The notes under the pieces are model-generated. The model did not search any database, was not told the origin of the DNA, and saw nothing but the letters and a program-made list of their open reading frames with translations. A program made the position numbers and the translations under genes. From Leptidea sinapis (Eukaryota > Arthropoda > Insecta > Lepidoptera > Pieridae), in assembly GCF_905404315.1 (NCBI RefSeq), contig NC_066280.1, positions 12,099,001 to 12,163,000 of the forward strand: a DNA stretch of 64,000 bases. Direction: 5' to 3'. Shown here one piece after another: positions 22,780 to 32,345 of this stretch (position 1 is its first letter; each line of letters opens with the position of its first letter).

Positions 22780-22889
22780 CTAGACGAGCGTGGCGAAGGC
22801 TTGCGAGGCCGAGTCCTGGTGGCTGGATGCAGGAGGTCGGCGCTTGCGACCGTACTGCCCGATGAAGGAGCCGTCTTCGTTCATGCCCG
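22780..22889 (-). CDS. Nrg: Nrg proximal alternative last exon (FIGQY, basic end)
   Basis: After a GCGTTGCAG acceptor (phase 1) the exon reads GMNEDGSFIGQYGRKRRPP, then ASSHQDSASQAFATLV and TAG. GMNEDGSFIGQYGRK is the hallmark of the short, broadly expressed fly isoform (Nrg167). The ankyrin-binding FIGQY is kept while the tail changes from Pro-rich to basic, then Ser-rich. The final TLV fits a class I PDZ ligand (inference). Both last exons share the incoming phase, so they are interchangeable. In fly, ELAV in neurons favours the distal exon; that mode is known from fly, not shown here. Confidence 0.93.
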
Positions 22890-22962
22890 CTGCAACGCAC
22901 ACATGCATACAAACACACGCACACACACAAGCGACAATATCACACAAGAAAACTATTATCTT

Positions 22963-22996
22963 ACATCACTGACTTGTTTATACAAGTCAGTGATGT
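22963..22996. repeat. Perfect 15-bp hairpin upstream of the proximal acceptor
   Basis: ACATCACTGACTTGT, a 4-nt TTAT loop, then ACAAGTCAGTGATGT. In transcript order it lies about 75-105 nt before the proximal last exon, in the region where the branch point and any regulatory sites would be. It directly adjoins a MITE (23005-23376). Confidence 0.8.
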
Positions 22997-23004
22997 TTTG
23001 ATTT

Positions 23005-23376
23005 ATATACCACTGGATAGGCTGTCCCATAATATGTAATGTTTGACAGCAAATTTTTTGTGCCTGTCTGAAGCGCCATTCGCGAGCGTCCAGAGAACTA
23101 ATTTTGACGTATAATACAAATGGCTGCGAAGGTACGTACAGTACTCTGAGGTATTATTGCATTTTGAATTAATTTCGGTCGCTTTCCGTGTTATTTATGC
23201 TTCAGGAATCAACGTAATAATACACATTTATTTTCAAAAATAGTTTTCCTATCAATGTTTGTTTAGCTGAGGTTGTTATCACTAGTATTAGTACCACAGA
23301 CTCTCGCTACATGGCCATGCTAAAATGGCGAATATCAAACAGGCACAAAATCAGCTGCCAGTCAAGTGGTATATAG
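23005..23376 (+). mobile_element. MITE family Q, copy 1
   Basis: Bounded by TATATACCACTGGATAGGCT and, inverted, TATATACCACTTGACTGGCA. Matches 27236-27612 (opposite orientation) and 40645-40900 (internally deleted). Shared internal text includes CGCGAGCGTCCAGAGAA, CAAATGGCTGCGAAG and CTCGCTACATGGCCATG. No coding capacity. It probably moves with the help of a DNA transposase encoded elsewhere. Confidence 0.7.
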
Positions 23377-24021
23377 TAGAGGTCAGTGTTTTACATGCAA
23401 TATCTACTAAATACAAACGATGCTATTACAAAAAAATAACTTAAAAATGGCTTAGACACGTGTTTTGTTAGACAGCGACCTAATCACAACAACATCAGTC
23501 ATCTAAAATGTTTTATCTTTTTCTATTACAAAACAGTGTTCAGCTTGTGTTTAACTAAAACATCGTTAAGCACAACATAAACTGAATTGTACAGGAAATA
23601 ATAAAAGAAGATTTAAAAAACAAAAAAAACGCTCTGGTTGAAAAGATAAAGGTTGAAATTAAGAAGTAACATCAACTCCTGCCTTATTGACGATAAATGA
23701 AAAAAATATATTATATATTAACAAAAACCTTATTTTGCAAATTGGAAAGTGTAATAATTTTATCATTTACCGTTTAAAGTGGGTCAAAATCGCGCCCAAA
23801 TGAGTCGATAACAAACAACAACACATACAGGTGAAGCTAATAAAAAGCGTGTAAAAAAAAGGAAGTTCAAGTTCGACTCGTGTTTAAATATAAGCAATGT
23901 CAGAAGATTGTTGAACGCTAAACAACAAAGAGACACAGATTTGTAATAGATCTTTTTTAAAACATATGTTCAACACCTGTTCAACTTTTTTGTAATAACC
24001 CCGATACTGCCTTTTCTACTG
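23377..24021. other. Nrg intron, nothing recognised
   Basis: AT-rich intronic sequence without repeats or open frames that I can identify. Confidence 0.3.
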
Positions 24022-24175
24022 CCACAGTTCTACTGTGAAACAATTTCATTATAACAACAGGGAGCATATTTATACGAAATAATTCTTGATGTTATGAAAT
24101 ATTATTGACAATTCATAATAAGCAGTATTTTATTTATTACATATTAAACAACGTCTGTCGGATGCTGACAGCTAG
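24022..24175 (+). mobile_element. Helitron-like 3' fragment
   Basis: Matches the right half of 53406-53747: CTGTGAAACAATTTCATTAT, AACAACAGGGAGCAT and ACAACGTCTGTCGGA, ending ACAGCTAG. Confidence 0.6.
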
Positions 24176-24494
24176 TTAGATACAGCCTAACAAAACTCTC
24201 TAAGATAGAAGCGATACACTCAATTGTATGAAACGTGCAGTCATTGACAGGTTGACGGTTATAATCTTGTAAAAAACGGAGATAGCCGAAATCCACTACG
24301 TTTTAAGCAACTGTTGGTTTTCAAACTTAGCCGGACTATACTTCGTCACCAATCGCCATGCTGTAATTACTACTATTTCAAACTTATGTCAAATGACTGC
24401 ATGTTTCATACTAAGCTAAATTTCAATTTTTACTTAGGCAGTCCCCTCTTATTACATTATCTTTGGTTACATCATAATTGTGCTGTGTTCATAC

Positions 24495-24592
24495 CTGTTT
24501 CACCCTCGCCGTACTCAGCCATGGAATCAGTTTCACTCTCAGCGCCAGGTTTAGTTCCGCTGCTCATGGAGTGTCGAGACTTGTTGTCCAAT
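24495..24592 (-). CDS. Nrg: Nrg exon, cytoplasmic tail
   Basis: 98 nt, acceptor TTTTAG (phase 2 in), donor GTATGA (phase 1 out). It encodes LDNKSRHSMSSGTKPG then AESETDSMAEYGEGET. The SDTDSMAEYG-type block is a conserved feature of the Nrg tail between the membrane-proximal part and FIGQY. It joins 26935-27145 through a split proline codon (CC/A) and is the shared donor for both alternative last exons. Confidence 0.93.
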
Positions 24593-25262
24593 CTAAAACA
24601 CAAGTAATTATTTACGGCATTATGTTAAAATTTCATGCTCTTACACATAGACTTAGGAATACAATAAAAAAATTAAATTAATATATAATTATCGCATCAA
24701 TTAATATTTTTGATTATAAGTTTATTCAGGAACCTCAAATATTTAGTATTTAAATGTACATTGCGATTTGAATAAAACAAACTTGATTTATTCACCAATT
24801 TAGAAATATTATTCAAATAAAATACACAAAAAAGTCATGTCTGAAGTTTTGAATTAAATTTAATCGCCAGCAAAGAATGAGTTCAAGCTCTAGAGGTTGA
24901 TGCAATATACGATAATTTATATTTATACAATATATTATTTTATATATTATATTATTTAGACTATTAATAATTTATCTTTAGTTTCAATTAGTATAGCATA
25001 AATACTTTTCCTATGTACCTAACACTGAATACCTCAACATTTTACATAGTAAGATGGGGATAGCATATCTGACTTCAATTTTATTAGACTTATATGTTAT
25101 TTCTTTACTTAGCTACTTTGTAAGTTGCAGTTGTTTGCTTTTCCTAATAAACAAAAAAAAGCGTGCGTACAAAGTACACATGTCAGAAGAGAAACCTTCA
25201 TTGTGCATGAACCTCTAAACTGCATATGAAGTCCTGGTACGTGTGGCTAGGATGACAGATGA
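24593..25262. other. Nrg intron; one dispersed repeat
   Basis: Contains about 24875-24970, the partner of the repeat at 690-790. Otherwise nothing recognised. Confidence 0.3.
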
Positions 25263-26078
25263 TTTCAACCGCTATGAAAGACATTACTATCACCGCTACC
25301 ATATTTATGTTCTCCTGATGTCTATGTAGTAATACTTCGTGCGCTTGATGTCACAATATATTAAGGTATACTCGCGTCATACAACAGACAATCTTTTATT
25401 CGACTATTATCGCCTGGTAGCACCGGTGGTTTTTCCCACGTTAAATCATGAATTTATGTGTATCGCTTTTTCGTTTCATCGACTTTCACAACGATGCTAA
25501 ATAAGCTTTCACTTCTAAAATGGCTCTGTCGTAAATCCTACTACTCCAAAGCTGAATACCTAAGTGATCGGACAGCCTTAGACTAGATTATGATTATTTT
25601 ATAGCAATAACAATGACTGTACAATTTTGTATATTTTATTTAAAAGCGCGCATAAAAGAATGCTGGTAGAGTTTCTTGTGCCACTTCTTCTGTCTCACAG
25701 CGCTTTTTGTTTCCAAAGCGGTGGTAGTGTTAGAAGTGACATCAAAAAGAATTCTAATAGAATCAATTATGCCTTTATGACGTAGGTAGGTTATAATTTG
25801 TTCCGAGTTATACACCATATTAATTTCAACCGCTATGAAAGACATTACTATCACCACTAATATATATATAATATGTTCTCCTGGTGTCTATGTAGTAATA
25901 AGTTCAGAATATATTAAGGTATCTCGCGTCTTACATAAGACAATCTCTTCTTCAACTATGATCGCCTGGTACCAAAACACTATATGTATAATGCTTCCTA
26001 TCTCATTATCTCCCATGTATTATGAATTTATGTGTCGTCGTTTTTTCGTTTCATCGACTTTTAAATCACAACGATGTT
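25263..26078. repeat. Pair of ~245-bp direct repeats around a LINE tail
   Basis: Unit 1 (25263-25503) and unit 2 (25824-26078) share TTTCAACCGCTATGAAAGAC, ATTACTATCACC, GTCTATGTAGTAATA, ATATATTAAGGTAT, TCGCCTGGTA and TTTCGTTTCATCGACTTT. Between them lies a LINE 3' end. This looks like a duplication that formed around or with the insertion. Confidence 0.75.
25504..25815 (+). mobile_element. LINE 3'-end fragment (tail type of 35130-35750)
   Basis: Matches the last part of the element at 35130-35750: GGCTCTGTCGTAAATCCTAC, CTGAATACCTAAGTGATCGG, AATGACTGTACAAT, AGAATGCTGG, GTTTCCAAAGCGGTGGTAGT and GACATCAAAAAGAATTCTAA. No coding domain remains. Confidence 0.65.
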
Positions 26079-26229
26079 AAATTCTTTCTTCTTTAGATAT
26101 TCTACTTTAAGAAGTCATTCAAATCTTACTTAATAATAAAAGCATACTACTCATTAAAAGATTTTTCTTGACAATAAAATACTAAATAATAAAAATTAAC
26201 TTCGACTGAACTCAACATCATTGTGTAGC

Positions 26230-26640
26230 TATTGACATTATATTATAATAGTGAATTTGCCAGAAACTGTCATAACCATAATGTTAACACCAGAACAGAC
26301 AAAGATCCCAGAAAATGTTCAAAACAAAAGTATAACGTTATTCAAAAGAATTGTTAAAAAACGTTTGTGTGGTAAAGGTTACTATAACATAGCCGACTTT
26401 CTTAATGATACACAGATTGGGAATAGAGTGACCGCCCTCAGGCTATTATATAATAAGTTTAATTGTACAATATTACTTTGTAAACATATTTATTTGATGA
26501 AAAAAAAAGCCCGCTGAGTTTGTTGCGCCCATTCTTCTCAGGTCTGAGGCATTCATTTTGGAATGGGTGGTAGTTTTTGACTTTCCATAAGTGATGTCAC
26601 ATCCTATTTTGAATAAAAATATTTGAATTTGAATATTATA
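26230..26640 (+). mobile_element. Jockey-like LINE 3' end
   Basis: A short frame reads PENVQNKSITLFKRIVKKRL, CGKGYYNIADFLNDTQIG, the family's C-terminus. The typical 3' UTR follows (GCCCGCTGAGTTTGTTGCGC, GGAATGGGTGGTAGTTTTTG) and ends AAAAATATTTGAATTTGAAT. 5'-truncated. Confidence 0.7.
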
Positions 26641-26897
26641 AATTAAAATGCATAAGCTTATGAAATAATAACTATTGTATGATTGATGTTAATCTAAGTT
26701 TGCTTGGGATGTATATCTTTTTTTAGTGTAGTACAGTATATTACAATTGTTACAGAAATTAAAACGTGAACTGACTATGCATTCCACTATAAGTTTGCAT
26801 GCCTTATGGGTTAGGATAAGAGCACCTGTTAATTATAAGCCAACAACATCTTATTATTACTTTATCTTGCAAATAAAGTTGATTTGATTTGATTTAA
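26641..26897 (+). mobile_element. 3' end of another non-LTR element
   Basis: Ends in ATCTTGCAAATAAAGTTGAT then TTGATTTGATTT, a repetitive tail typical of a different lepidopteran non-LTR family. It stops 38 bp short of the Nrg membrane-span exon's donor side. Confidence 0.4.
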
Positions 26898-26934
26898 AGA
26901 AGTTTTCACTTCAAAAGAAGTGATCGTAACGTAC

Positions 26935-27145
26935 GGGTGCGTGTACTCGTGGAAGCCGCCGCGTGCGTCAGGTGTATCCCGGCGGCCGTGTGCCAGCTCG
27001 CGGTCGTGCACGTCGTACTTGCCGCCGCGGTTGCGTCGCACCACACACACCAGCACCAACACCAGGAGGAGCAGCGCCAGGGCCACCATCACTCCGATGA
27101 ACCAGCCCGCCGTCGCCATCGCCTCCTCGCGCATGATCACCGGGT
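26935..27145 (-). CDS. Nrg: Nrg exon, transmembrane segment and juxtamembrane tail
   Basis: 211 nt, acceptor TGTCCAG, donor CC/GTACGT. It encodes PVIMREEAMATAGWFIG, a membrane span VMVALALLLLVLVLVCVV (the single pass), then RRNRGGKYDVHDRELAHGRR and GGFHEYTH. The basic RRNRGGKYDVHDREL stretch just inside the membrane is strongly conserved in Nrg/L1 and is the FERM-protein binding region in the family. It joins the previous exon through G/AC (Asp) and the next through CC/A (Pro). Confidence 0.94.
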
Positions 27146-27235
27146 CTGGACACACACACTCTCATTATTACTTGACAACTTAATAATCTGGATTGTGCGG
27201 CCATTTGCATTTGCGGCCGCACTGAGGACAGGTCA

Positions 27236-27612
27236 CTGACCTCTACTTTATACCACTGGACTGGCGGCTGTCAAAGTGCTTTTGTGCCTGTTTGATATTC
27301 ACCATTTTGGCACTGTTGGCCATGTAGCGAGAGTCTGCGGTACTAAAACTAGTGATCTGTCATCACTAGCGCCGCAGCTAAACAAACAACGATAGGAAAA
27401 CTATTTACAAAAAAAAATTGTGTACTTTATTAGGTTCATACCTGAAGTATAAATAGCACGGAAAACGACCGAAATTAATTCAAAATGCAAAAATACTACG
27501 TTCCTTCGCAGCCAATTGTATTATACATCAGAATTAGTCCTCTGGACGTTCGCGAGTGGCGCTTCAAATAGGCACAACAAATTTGCTGTCAAACATATAG
27601 AACAACCTGTCC
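27236..27612 (-). mobile_element. MITE family Q, copy 2 (inverted)
   Basis: Same family as 23005-23376 in opposite orientation: ACTTTATACCACTGGACTGG at the left, CTACATGGCCAACAG reversed within, and CAACCTGTCCAGTA at the right. Copies 1 and 2 flank two Nrg exons as inverted repeats. Confidence 0.7.
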
Positions 27613-27892
27613 AGTATTTACACAGGTCTGTGGGGCAAGTCAATATCCTGGCAGGGGACCTACCCCACTAGTGTCCACTGAGGTTACTGCGCCCCTTTAA
27701 GCTGATAGGCCTGGAGGATCTGATTTAGATATAAATTAGAACTCTGAATATATAAGGGATAAAAATCTCTAAACGTTGCCCAACTACCTCATCACAATGA
27801 GAATAGTCATCGCTAGGGCGTGCATACAAGCACATGTATAAGGCAAAATAGATCTACAGATTTAAGTGCTTATATCATAACCATAATAATAC

Positions 27893-27970
27893 CATGATGC
27901 GGGATCCGAACCTGCACTCAAGAGTAAACGACTGTAGCACTCACCAACGGGGGTTCCGCATCGTCGATAA
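27893..27970 (-). repeat. tRNA-like SINE relic
   Basis: The minus strand reads CGTTGGTGAGTGCTACAGTC, resembling an A-box, and GCAGGTTCGGATCCCGCATC, a B-box-like block. The 5' and 3' ends pair (GATGCGG...CCGCATC). It does not fold as a standard tRNA and there is no acceptor context, so I call it a SINE head relic. Confidence 0.35.
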
Positions 27971-28073
27971 GTTTAGGTACAACATAAAATTATTGTTTTT
28001 GTAACTCCCAGAAGTGGGAGAAAATTTAAAACGAATAATAAATTAATGGTGAGCTGTGTGAAGCGGCACATAC

Positions 28074-28237
28074 CCGTGGTGGTATCCACGTCGCGCACCT
28101 CGCTGGTACTGAAGTACTCTCCGTCGTGAGCCGTCACCTTCACCTCATACACCTGGCCCGGCTCCAGCCCCGTCAGCACCACATAGTCGTCTTCCGTTAT
28201 TTCGTGACTGTGCAGCCAGTCCGGATGACCCTTCAGT
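28074..28237 (-). CDS. Nrg: Nrg exon, end of fibronectin III domain 5
   Basis: 164 nt, acceptor ACTTACAG, donor ACGG/GTATGT. It encodes LKGHPDWLHSHEITEDDYVV, then LTGLEPGQVYEVKVTAHDGE and YFSTSEVRDVDTTT. The L.GLEPG..YE..V.A.DG pattern is the F-strand to G-strand signature of an FN3 domain. It completes FN3-5, begun in exon 29091-29899, and leads to the short extracellular stem before the membrane. Confidence 0.92.
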
Positions 28238-28284
28238 CTGTAAGTAGAGAAGTCATTGTGACTATAAGTTTTTTATTATATTTT

Positions 28285-28890
28285 TTTATGAGAATAAGGG
28301 ACGATACGAGAAGGACATTCCTCCTCCTTAGTCGTTCACCCATGACAGAGTGGTCGTGGTTGCATGATGGGACTGTAGGTACACACACAAGCCGTATCTA
28401 TGGTGGATAATGCAGCCCTCGCAATGCGCCTCCACTTGCCACGGTATTCGCGTTGCGGGAACATAGCACTATGGTGGTTTGTGTCGCAGCCTTTATCAGG
28501 TCTATCCAACGCGTAGGTGACCGAGCTCGTGACCAGTTGCCTTCCACTCGTTCTTGGACGACGAGTCGTTCCATGGAGTTTTGTATTCGTGTAACGTGCC
28601 CAAAGTACTTGGCAGCACATTCACTGATGTTAATTGATACGCCCATTACAATGCAGTGCTGCTCAGGATTATTGAAAAAACCCAAAACTTCGTAGCGGAA
28701 CCACAATTGCGCTTGTCACCTTGAGAAGATGTTACAGCTCATTTGCCCAATAATTTTACTAGCTAGGGCGCCCCTCAGACCGAAACACAATAATGCTTAC
28801 TTACTGCTTCACATCAGAAAAAGGTGCCGTTGTGGTAGCCATAATCTAGCCGGATCCTGTGCAAAGAAGCCTACGAGTGGTAAAAGCCCT
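28285..28890 (-). mobile_element. SINE family A copy split by a LINE fragment
   Basis: The 3' end (AGAATAAGGGACGATACGAG) is at 28285-28320. The body resumes at 28622-28890 (TTAATTGATACGCCCATTAC, ACAATTGCGCTTGTCACCTT, GTTGTGGTAGCCATAATCTA, GCCGGATCCTGTGCAAAG). Between them lies a LINE fragment. ACATTC is present at both break points and could be the target duplication. Confidence 0.65.
28321..28621 (-). pseudogene. LINE C-terminal fragment nested in the SINE
   Basis: The minus frame reads KYFGHVTRIQNSMERLVVQE, then RVEGNWSRARSPTRWIDLIK, AAT. The FGHV.R....R....G..EG.R.RGR...RW.D.I pattern is the C-terminal tail of many insect endonuclease-reverse transcriptases. Another copy with stops is at 45575-45825. 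A different copy is at 32105-32345. Confidence 0.65.
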
Positions 28891-29090
28891 TAGTCGCCTC
28901 TTACGACACTCTTGGGCCTGGAACATACCATTTAGGTATGCCTGATCATAATTGGAAAATATATGGGAGTCAATTAACTTCTCTATGTCAGGAGTTCCTT
29001 AAGTGTGCTCTGTACAGAAATGCCCTGAAGGTTAATCCTTCGGATGTTTAAATTATGTACCTATCTATCCAGTAATTAAGTATTTCTTAC

Positions 29091-29899
29091 CTGTACCAAG
29101 CCATGAAATGGCTGCCAGCGTGTCCGTCGAGAGAAGGCAGCCACCGCACAAGTATATGAGCCGAGCCCTCCTTCGCAGGTAAGGTGCTCACTTGGAACAC
29201 GGGGATATCCGGCACCGAGTTCACCATAGCTTTGGTTTTCTGCTCCACATAATACTTGTCTCCCTCTCCAGCTTTAGTTTTAGCGCGAATCTCAATCCTA
29301 TATTTAGTATTAGGCTCCAAGCCCGCCAGCTTAGCACGGTCAAATTTAGGGTCAATTTCCTTTTTTCTCTCCTGTAATGGTCCTAAAGCTGTTCCAGAAA
29401 CTTTTTGGTAGTATATTTTATATCCGGTTAGAACACCGTTTTCATCCATTGGTTTATCCCACTTGAGTAGCATTGCCGAAGAGCCAATTGGATAAGCTTC
29501 AAAAGACTTTACAGTTCCGGGTTTGCCTTCAGGTGTAACAAAGCTGAGTGTTTCGCTCGGTGGCCCGTTGTATCTTCCATTGTACACTAGAATTCGCGCG
29601 TTGTTTTTCTTAAACGGTTTGAATACAGATACTAGTGTGTTTGATGCGTCTGCTTTTACTAACACTTCTTTGAGTCTGTCTTCGTCTCCATCCACCCAGG
29701 TTTGTATCTTGTAGCCTTTAAAATGTCCTCTGACAGATTCAGGACTGACTGGATTCCATGATAACAGTGCAGTCGTTCCAGAGGTGACTTGGACAAGAGA
29801 GAAGTTAGCGGGCGGCTGCTGAGGCGTGTCTTCGCCGGACCAACCAATTACTTCGACAGGAGCTACATTTGATGTACCTTTAGAGTTTACGGCTACGAC
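29091..29899 (-). CDS. Nrg: Nrg exon, fibronectin III domains 2 to 5
   Basis: The longest exon (809 nt, 269 codons plus AG). It begins with the last strand of FN3-2 (VVAVNSKGTSNVAPVEVIGW). FN3-3 follows from about residue 26 (PPANFSLVQVTSGTTALLSW, RILVYNGRYNGPPSETLSF). FN3-4 runs from about residue 122 (PGTVKSFEAYPIGSSAMLLK, YRIEIRAKTKAGEGDKYYVE). It ends early in FN3-5 (PDIPVFQVSTLPAKEGSAHI, SHFMAWYR). VRGHFKGYKIQTW is strongly Nrg-like. Acceptor AATGTGCAG phase 0, donor AG/GTAAGA. Confidence 0.95.
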
Positions 29900-30052
29900 C
29901 TGCACATTAAATATTTATATTTTATTTTAAGCACTAACTTGATTTAAATATTGTTTAAATTAATTTCTAAAGACTGAAGCTCTATATTTACATTTCCTAA
30001 GTAATTTCAGTTTTAAAATTAATCCCTCTTTTTAATTACCATTGTATATGTG

Positions 30053-30335
30053 TACAAATGATTTAAGTTTTCTTTAGTGTTAATTCCGTCAATATTTGTT
30101 TTTAAAACAAATCGACACGTGTTTCGCCGAGACACGCCACGAGACATGTCAAATCAAAGAATCGTGCCAGATTCTGGCGAGACAACACGTCCTGAGGATG
30201 CCTCGTGTAGAGGCGAAACACGTGTCGAGTTGTTTTAAAAACAAATATAGACGGAATTAACACTAAAGAAAACTTAAATCATTTGTATTATTATGGATTT
30301 CCGCAAAGTAACGTCTAAATCAATAAATTGTACAT
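30053..30335 (-). mobile_element. Hairpin MITE family P, copy 1
   Basis: Long inverted arms of about 75 bp: TACAAATGATTTAAGTTTTC, TTTAGTGTTAATTCCGTC and ATCGACACGTGTTTCGCC at the left are repeated inverted at 30211-30287. The spacer carries CGTGCCAGATTCTGGCGAGA and CCTGAGGATGCCTCGTGTAG. Beyond the right arm GGATTTCCGCAAAGTAACG is also shared with copy 2, so one end is longer. No coding capacity. Confidence 0.75.
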
Positions 30336-30593
30336 GTGTGTTAAAGCTATTCTTACTAATGAAATTTTAATAAAAAATATATCACTTATTGCTTTCATTT
30401 TTTTTTCTCATTTTCTTCTTATACTACTTAATTTACAAAACATTAAAAGATAGAGATGGAAAACCTTGAAAATTTTGTATATTGCTTCTATAAAAAATTG
30501 TATCTTAAATACAAGATTATTTTTGTTATTATAAATTTGTTAAAATATATACTGAAAGCTATTGAAAATTTCCAGTTTCGGAGACAAATTAAC

Positions 30594-30755
30594 CTTGATC
30601 TTGTAGGGCTGGAAGGTGGGCGTGTTGGTGACCACCAACTCGTTCTGGTTCCAGTCCCGCACTTGCTGCTCACTCCATGCCGCGCCGCTTATGTTGCGTC
30701 GCCACGACACCAGGTAGTAGAAACCGGGGCCGTTGTGCTCTATTTGTGGCATTTT
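30594..30755 (-). CDS. Nrg: Nrg exon, middle of fibronectin III domain 2
   Basis: 162 nt, phase 0 at both ends, acceptor TTGCAG, donor AAG/GTTAAT. It encodes KMPQIEHNGPGFYYLVSWRR then NISGAAWSEQQVRDWNQNEL and PTFQPYKIK. EHN.P.F.Y.VSW.R is a clear Nrg feature. It lies between ...NMVITWS and VVAVNSKG. The donor GTTAAT is weaker than its neighbours. Confidence 0.93.
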
Positions 30756-31237
30756 CTGCAACAGAACACATTTTTTAATATCTTATAATTCATTAATATA
30801 TTATATAAAATGTTAATGTTCCTACGTATGTCCACGGTTTTCTCCGTCATCCGCACCGTTGGGATGGCAAATACCCCTCGGTCCCCTGGTGTGCATAAGG
30901 GACTTTGTTCGGGATGGCTGGAAGTGGGTGGTTGTGGGTGCAACAATGTGAAATTATATACATCTGTCCTTCTTTAACTAATGTAAAATTCTGAAAATCT
31001 CGGGAATGATCTAGAAAGTTCCAAAATGTGTGCAACTGATAATAATAATTAAACATGCGATGTAATTTAACCCGAGCAACGGCTGGTTTCGCTGCTAGTA
31101 TCTTATAACTATATTACATCCATTCCATAAAGCCTTATATGGAATGGATGTAATAGTATGGATGATGTATGCCATTGCATTTGCAATGCGTCGTGCATTT
31201 CAATTCACCATGATTAGATAATAAGTCAAGCACTTAC

Positions 31238-31605
31238 CGACCACGTTATGACCATGTTAGTGGGGTCCCGGCCCTTGCCTTCAACATTGTCAGGGTTTTT
31301 ATATGGCACATCGGGCTGCGTGGTGCACACGTCGGAATGTGAGGAGGGCGTGGAGGCTCCTATTTTATTGAACGCGATGACACGGAAGGTGTAGTTGGCC
31401 CAGGGACTCAGCTCAACGGTCCAGGAGGTGTCGATGGCGGGAACATTGTCGCTGGCCACCTCCCAAGTGTCGGGCGTGAAGGTAGTGTTGTACTGGATGG
31501 AGTAGCGTAGGATAGGTGCTCGGTTGTCACCCATCGAGTGCCAGCGCAGGGTCGCTAGCTTCTCGTGACATTCGATACCATCCAGTGCGGGCGGATTTGG
31601 CTTGT
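31238..31605 (-). CDS. Nrg: Nrg exon, fibronectin III domain 1 and start of 2
   Basis: 368 nt, acceptor CCTCCAG, donor TCG/GTAAGT. FN3-1 begins KPNPPALDGIECHEKLATL and continues RAPILRYSIQYNTTFTPDTW, then SPWANYTFRVIAFNKIGAST. The next segment (QPDVPYKNPDNVEGKGRDPT, NMVITWS) opens FN3-2. SPWANYTFRVIAFNKIG is nearly invariant in Nrg. The first residue (Asp) is split G/AC with exon 34300-34581. N-glycosylation sites NTT and NYT are visible. Confidence 0.95.
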
Positions 31606-31742
31606 CTGGAGGAAATTCGACTAATATTGTTAAATACATACTTGACATTATAGCACCTGAATTAGCAATAATAATATTTAATGAAAAAAAGAAATAAGGG
31701 AGGTGTTTCATTAAATTTTAGAATATCAATAATAATATTATT

Positions 31743-31975
31743 AACATACTTTTTACACATCTTATCTTGCCCCAAATTAGGCATATATAGCCTGTGTTAT
31801 GGGTTACTAGGCAAAGATATATTTAGTATTAATATTATAATATATAAACATACGTCATGACTCGGAAACAAACATCCATATTCATCATAATATAAATGTT
31901 TGCACCTACCGGGATTCGAACCCGGGACCTCTAGCGTAGTAGGTCGCTAGCCACTCGGCTATACAGGTCGTCGTT
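31743..31975 (-). mobile_element. tRNA-headed SINE (family C), copy 1
   Basis: The minus strand starts with a tRNA-derived promoter: A-box TATAGCCGAGTGGCTAGCG and B-box GGTTCGAATCCCGGTAGG. A body follows with TGTTTGTTTCCGAGTCATGA and, near the end, GGCTATATATGCCTAATTTG. No functional tRNA: the 3' acceptor pairing is lost. Other copies at 37765-38020 and 57075-57600. Confidence 0.75.
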
Positions 31976-32104
31976 ATTAAAACTTTACATAATAGAATAA
32001 ATAAAGTTCTCGACATTGATATGATAGGTGATAGTTTTCCTAAATTCAAAAAGAAGCTAACGGACCACTTTCTATCACAATATAGAGACGCAATGGTTTA
32101 GTAT

Positions 32105-32345
32105 TTTTATATTATTTTATTGGTAGCATACTTCGGTCGCAGAGTTTTAGAATACTTCGGTCACATCGCAAGGAAGTACGATGGAAGGCTCATTGTGGTC
32201 GGCAAAATAGATGGGAAGAGGCCTCGTGGACGCAGTCGCCCTCGACCTACGGTTCACAATGCCTTTCACACAGACAGGAATAGATGGAGAGCGATCATAC
32301 GTGAGAAAGTGATACAGAGGGGTGGTCACGACCCTCAGTACTGAG
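32105..32345 (+). pseudogene. LINE C-terminal fragment
   Basis: The plus frame 32120-32344 reads RRVLEYFGHIARKYDGRLIV, VGKIDGKRPRGRSRPRP, AFHTDRNRWRAIIREKVIQR, GGHDPQY and a stop. The FGHI.R....R....G.IDG.R.RGR....D...... RW motif is the C-terminus of an endonuclease-reverse transcriptase. All upstream domains are missing. Confidence 0.65.

Noticed and set aside
24314..24607. 97-codon plus-strand frame overlapping the Nrg tail exon
   Set aside because: Antisense shadow; the minus-strand reading is conserved and correctly spliced.
26920..27239. Plus-strand and alternate minus-strand frames over 26920-27239
   Set aside because: They are shadows of the Nrg membrane-span exon, whose own frame matches the family and the splice phases.
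31905..31975. tRNA gene on the minus strand, also near 37945-38020, 57080-57165 and 57395-57466
   Set aside because: A- and B-boxes are clear, but each is the head of a SINE with a long shared body and no acceptor-stem pairing, so these are SINE promoters.
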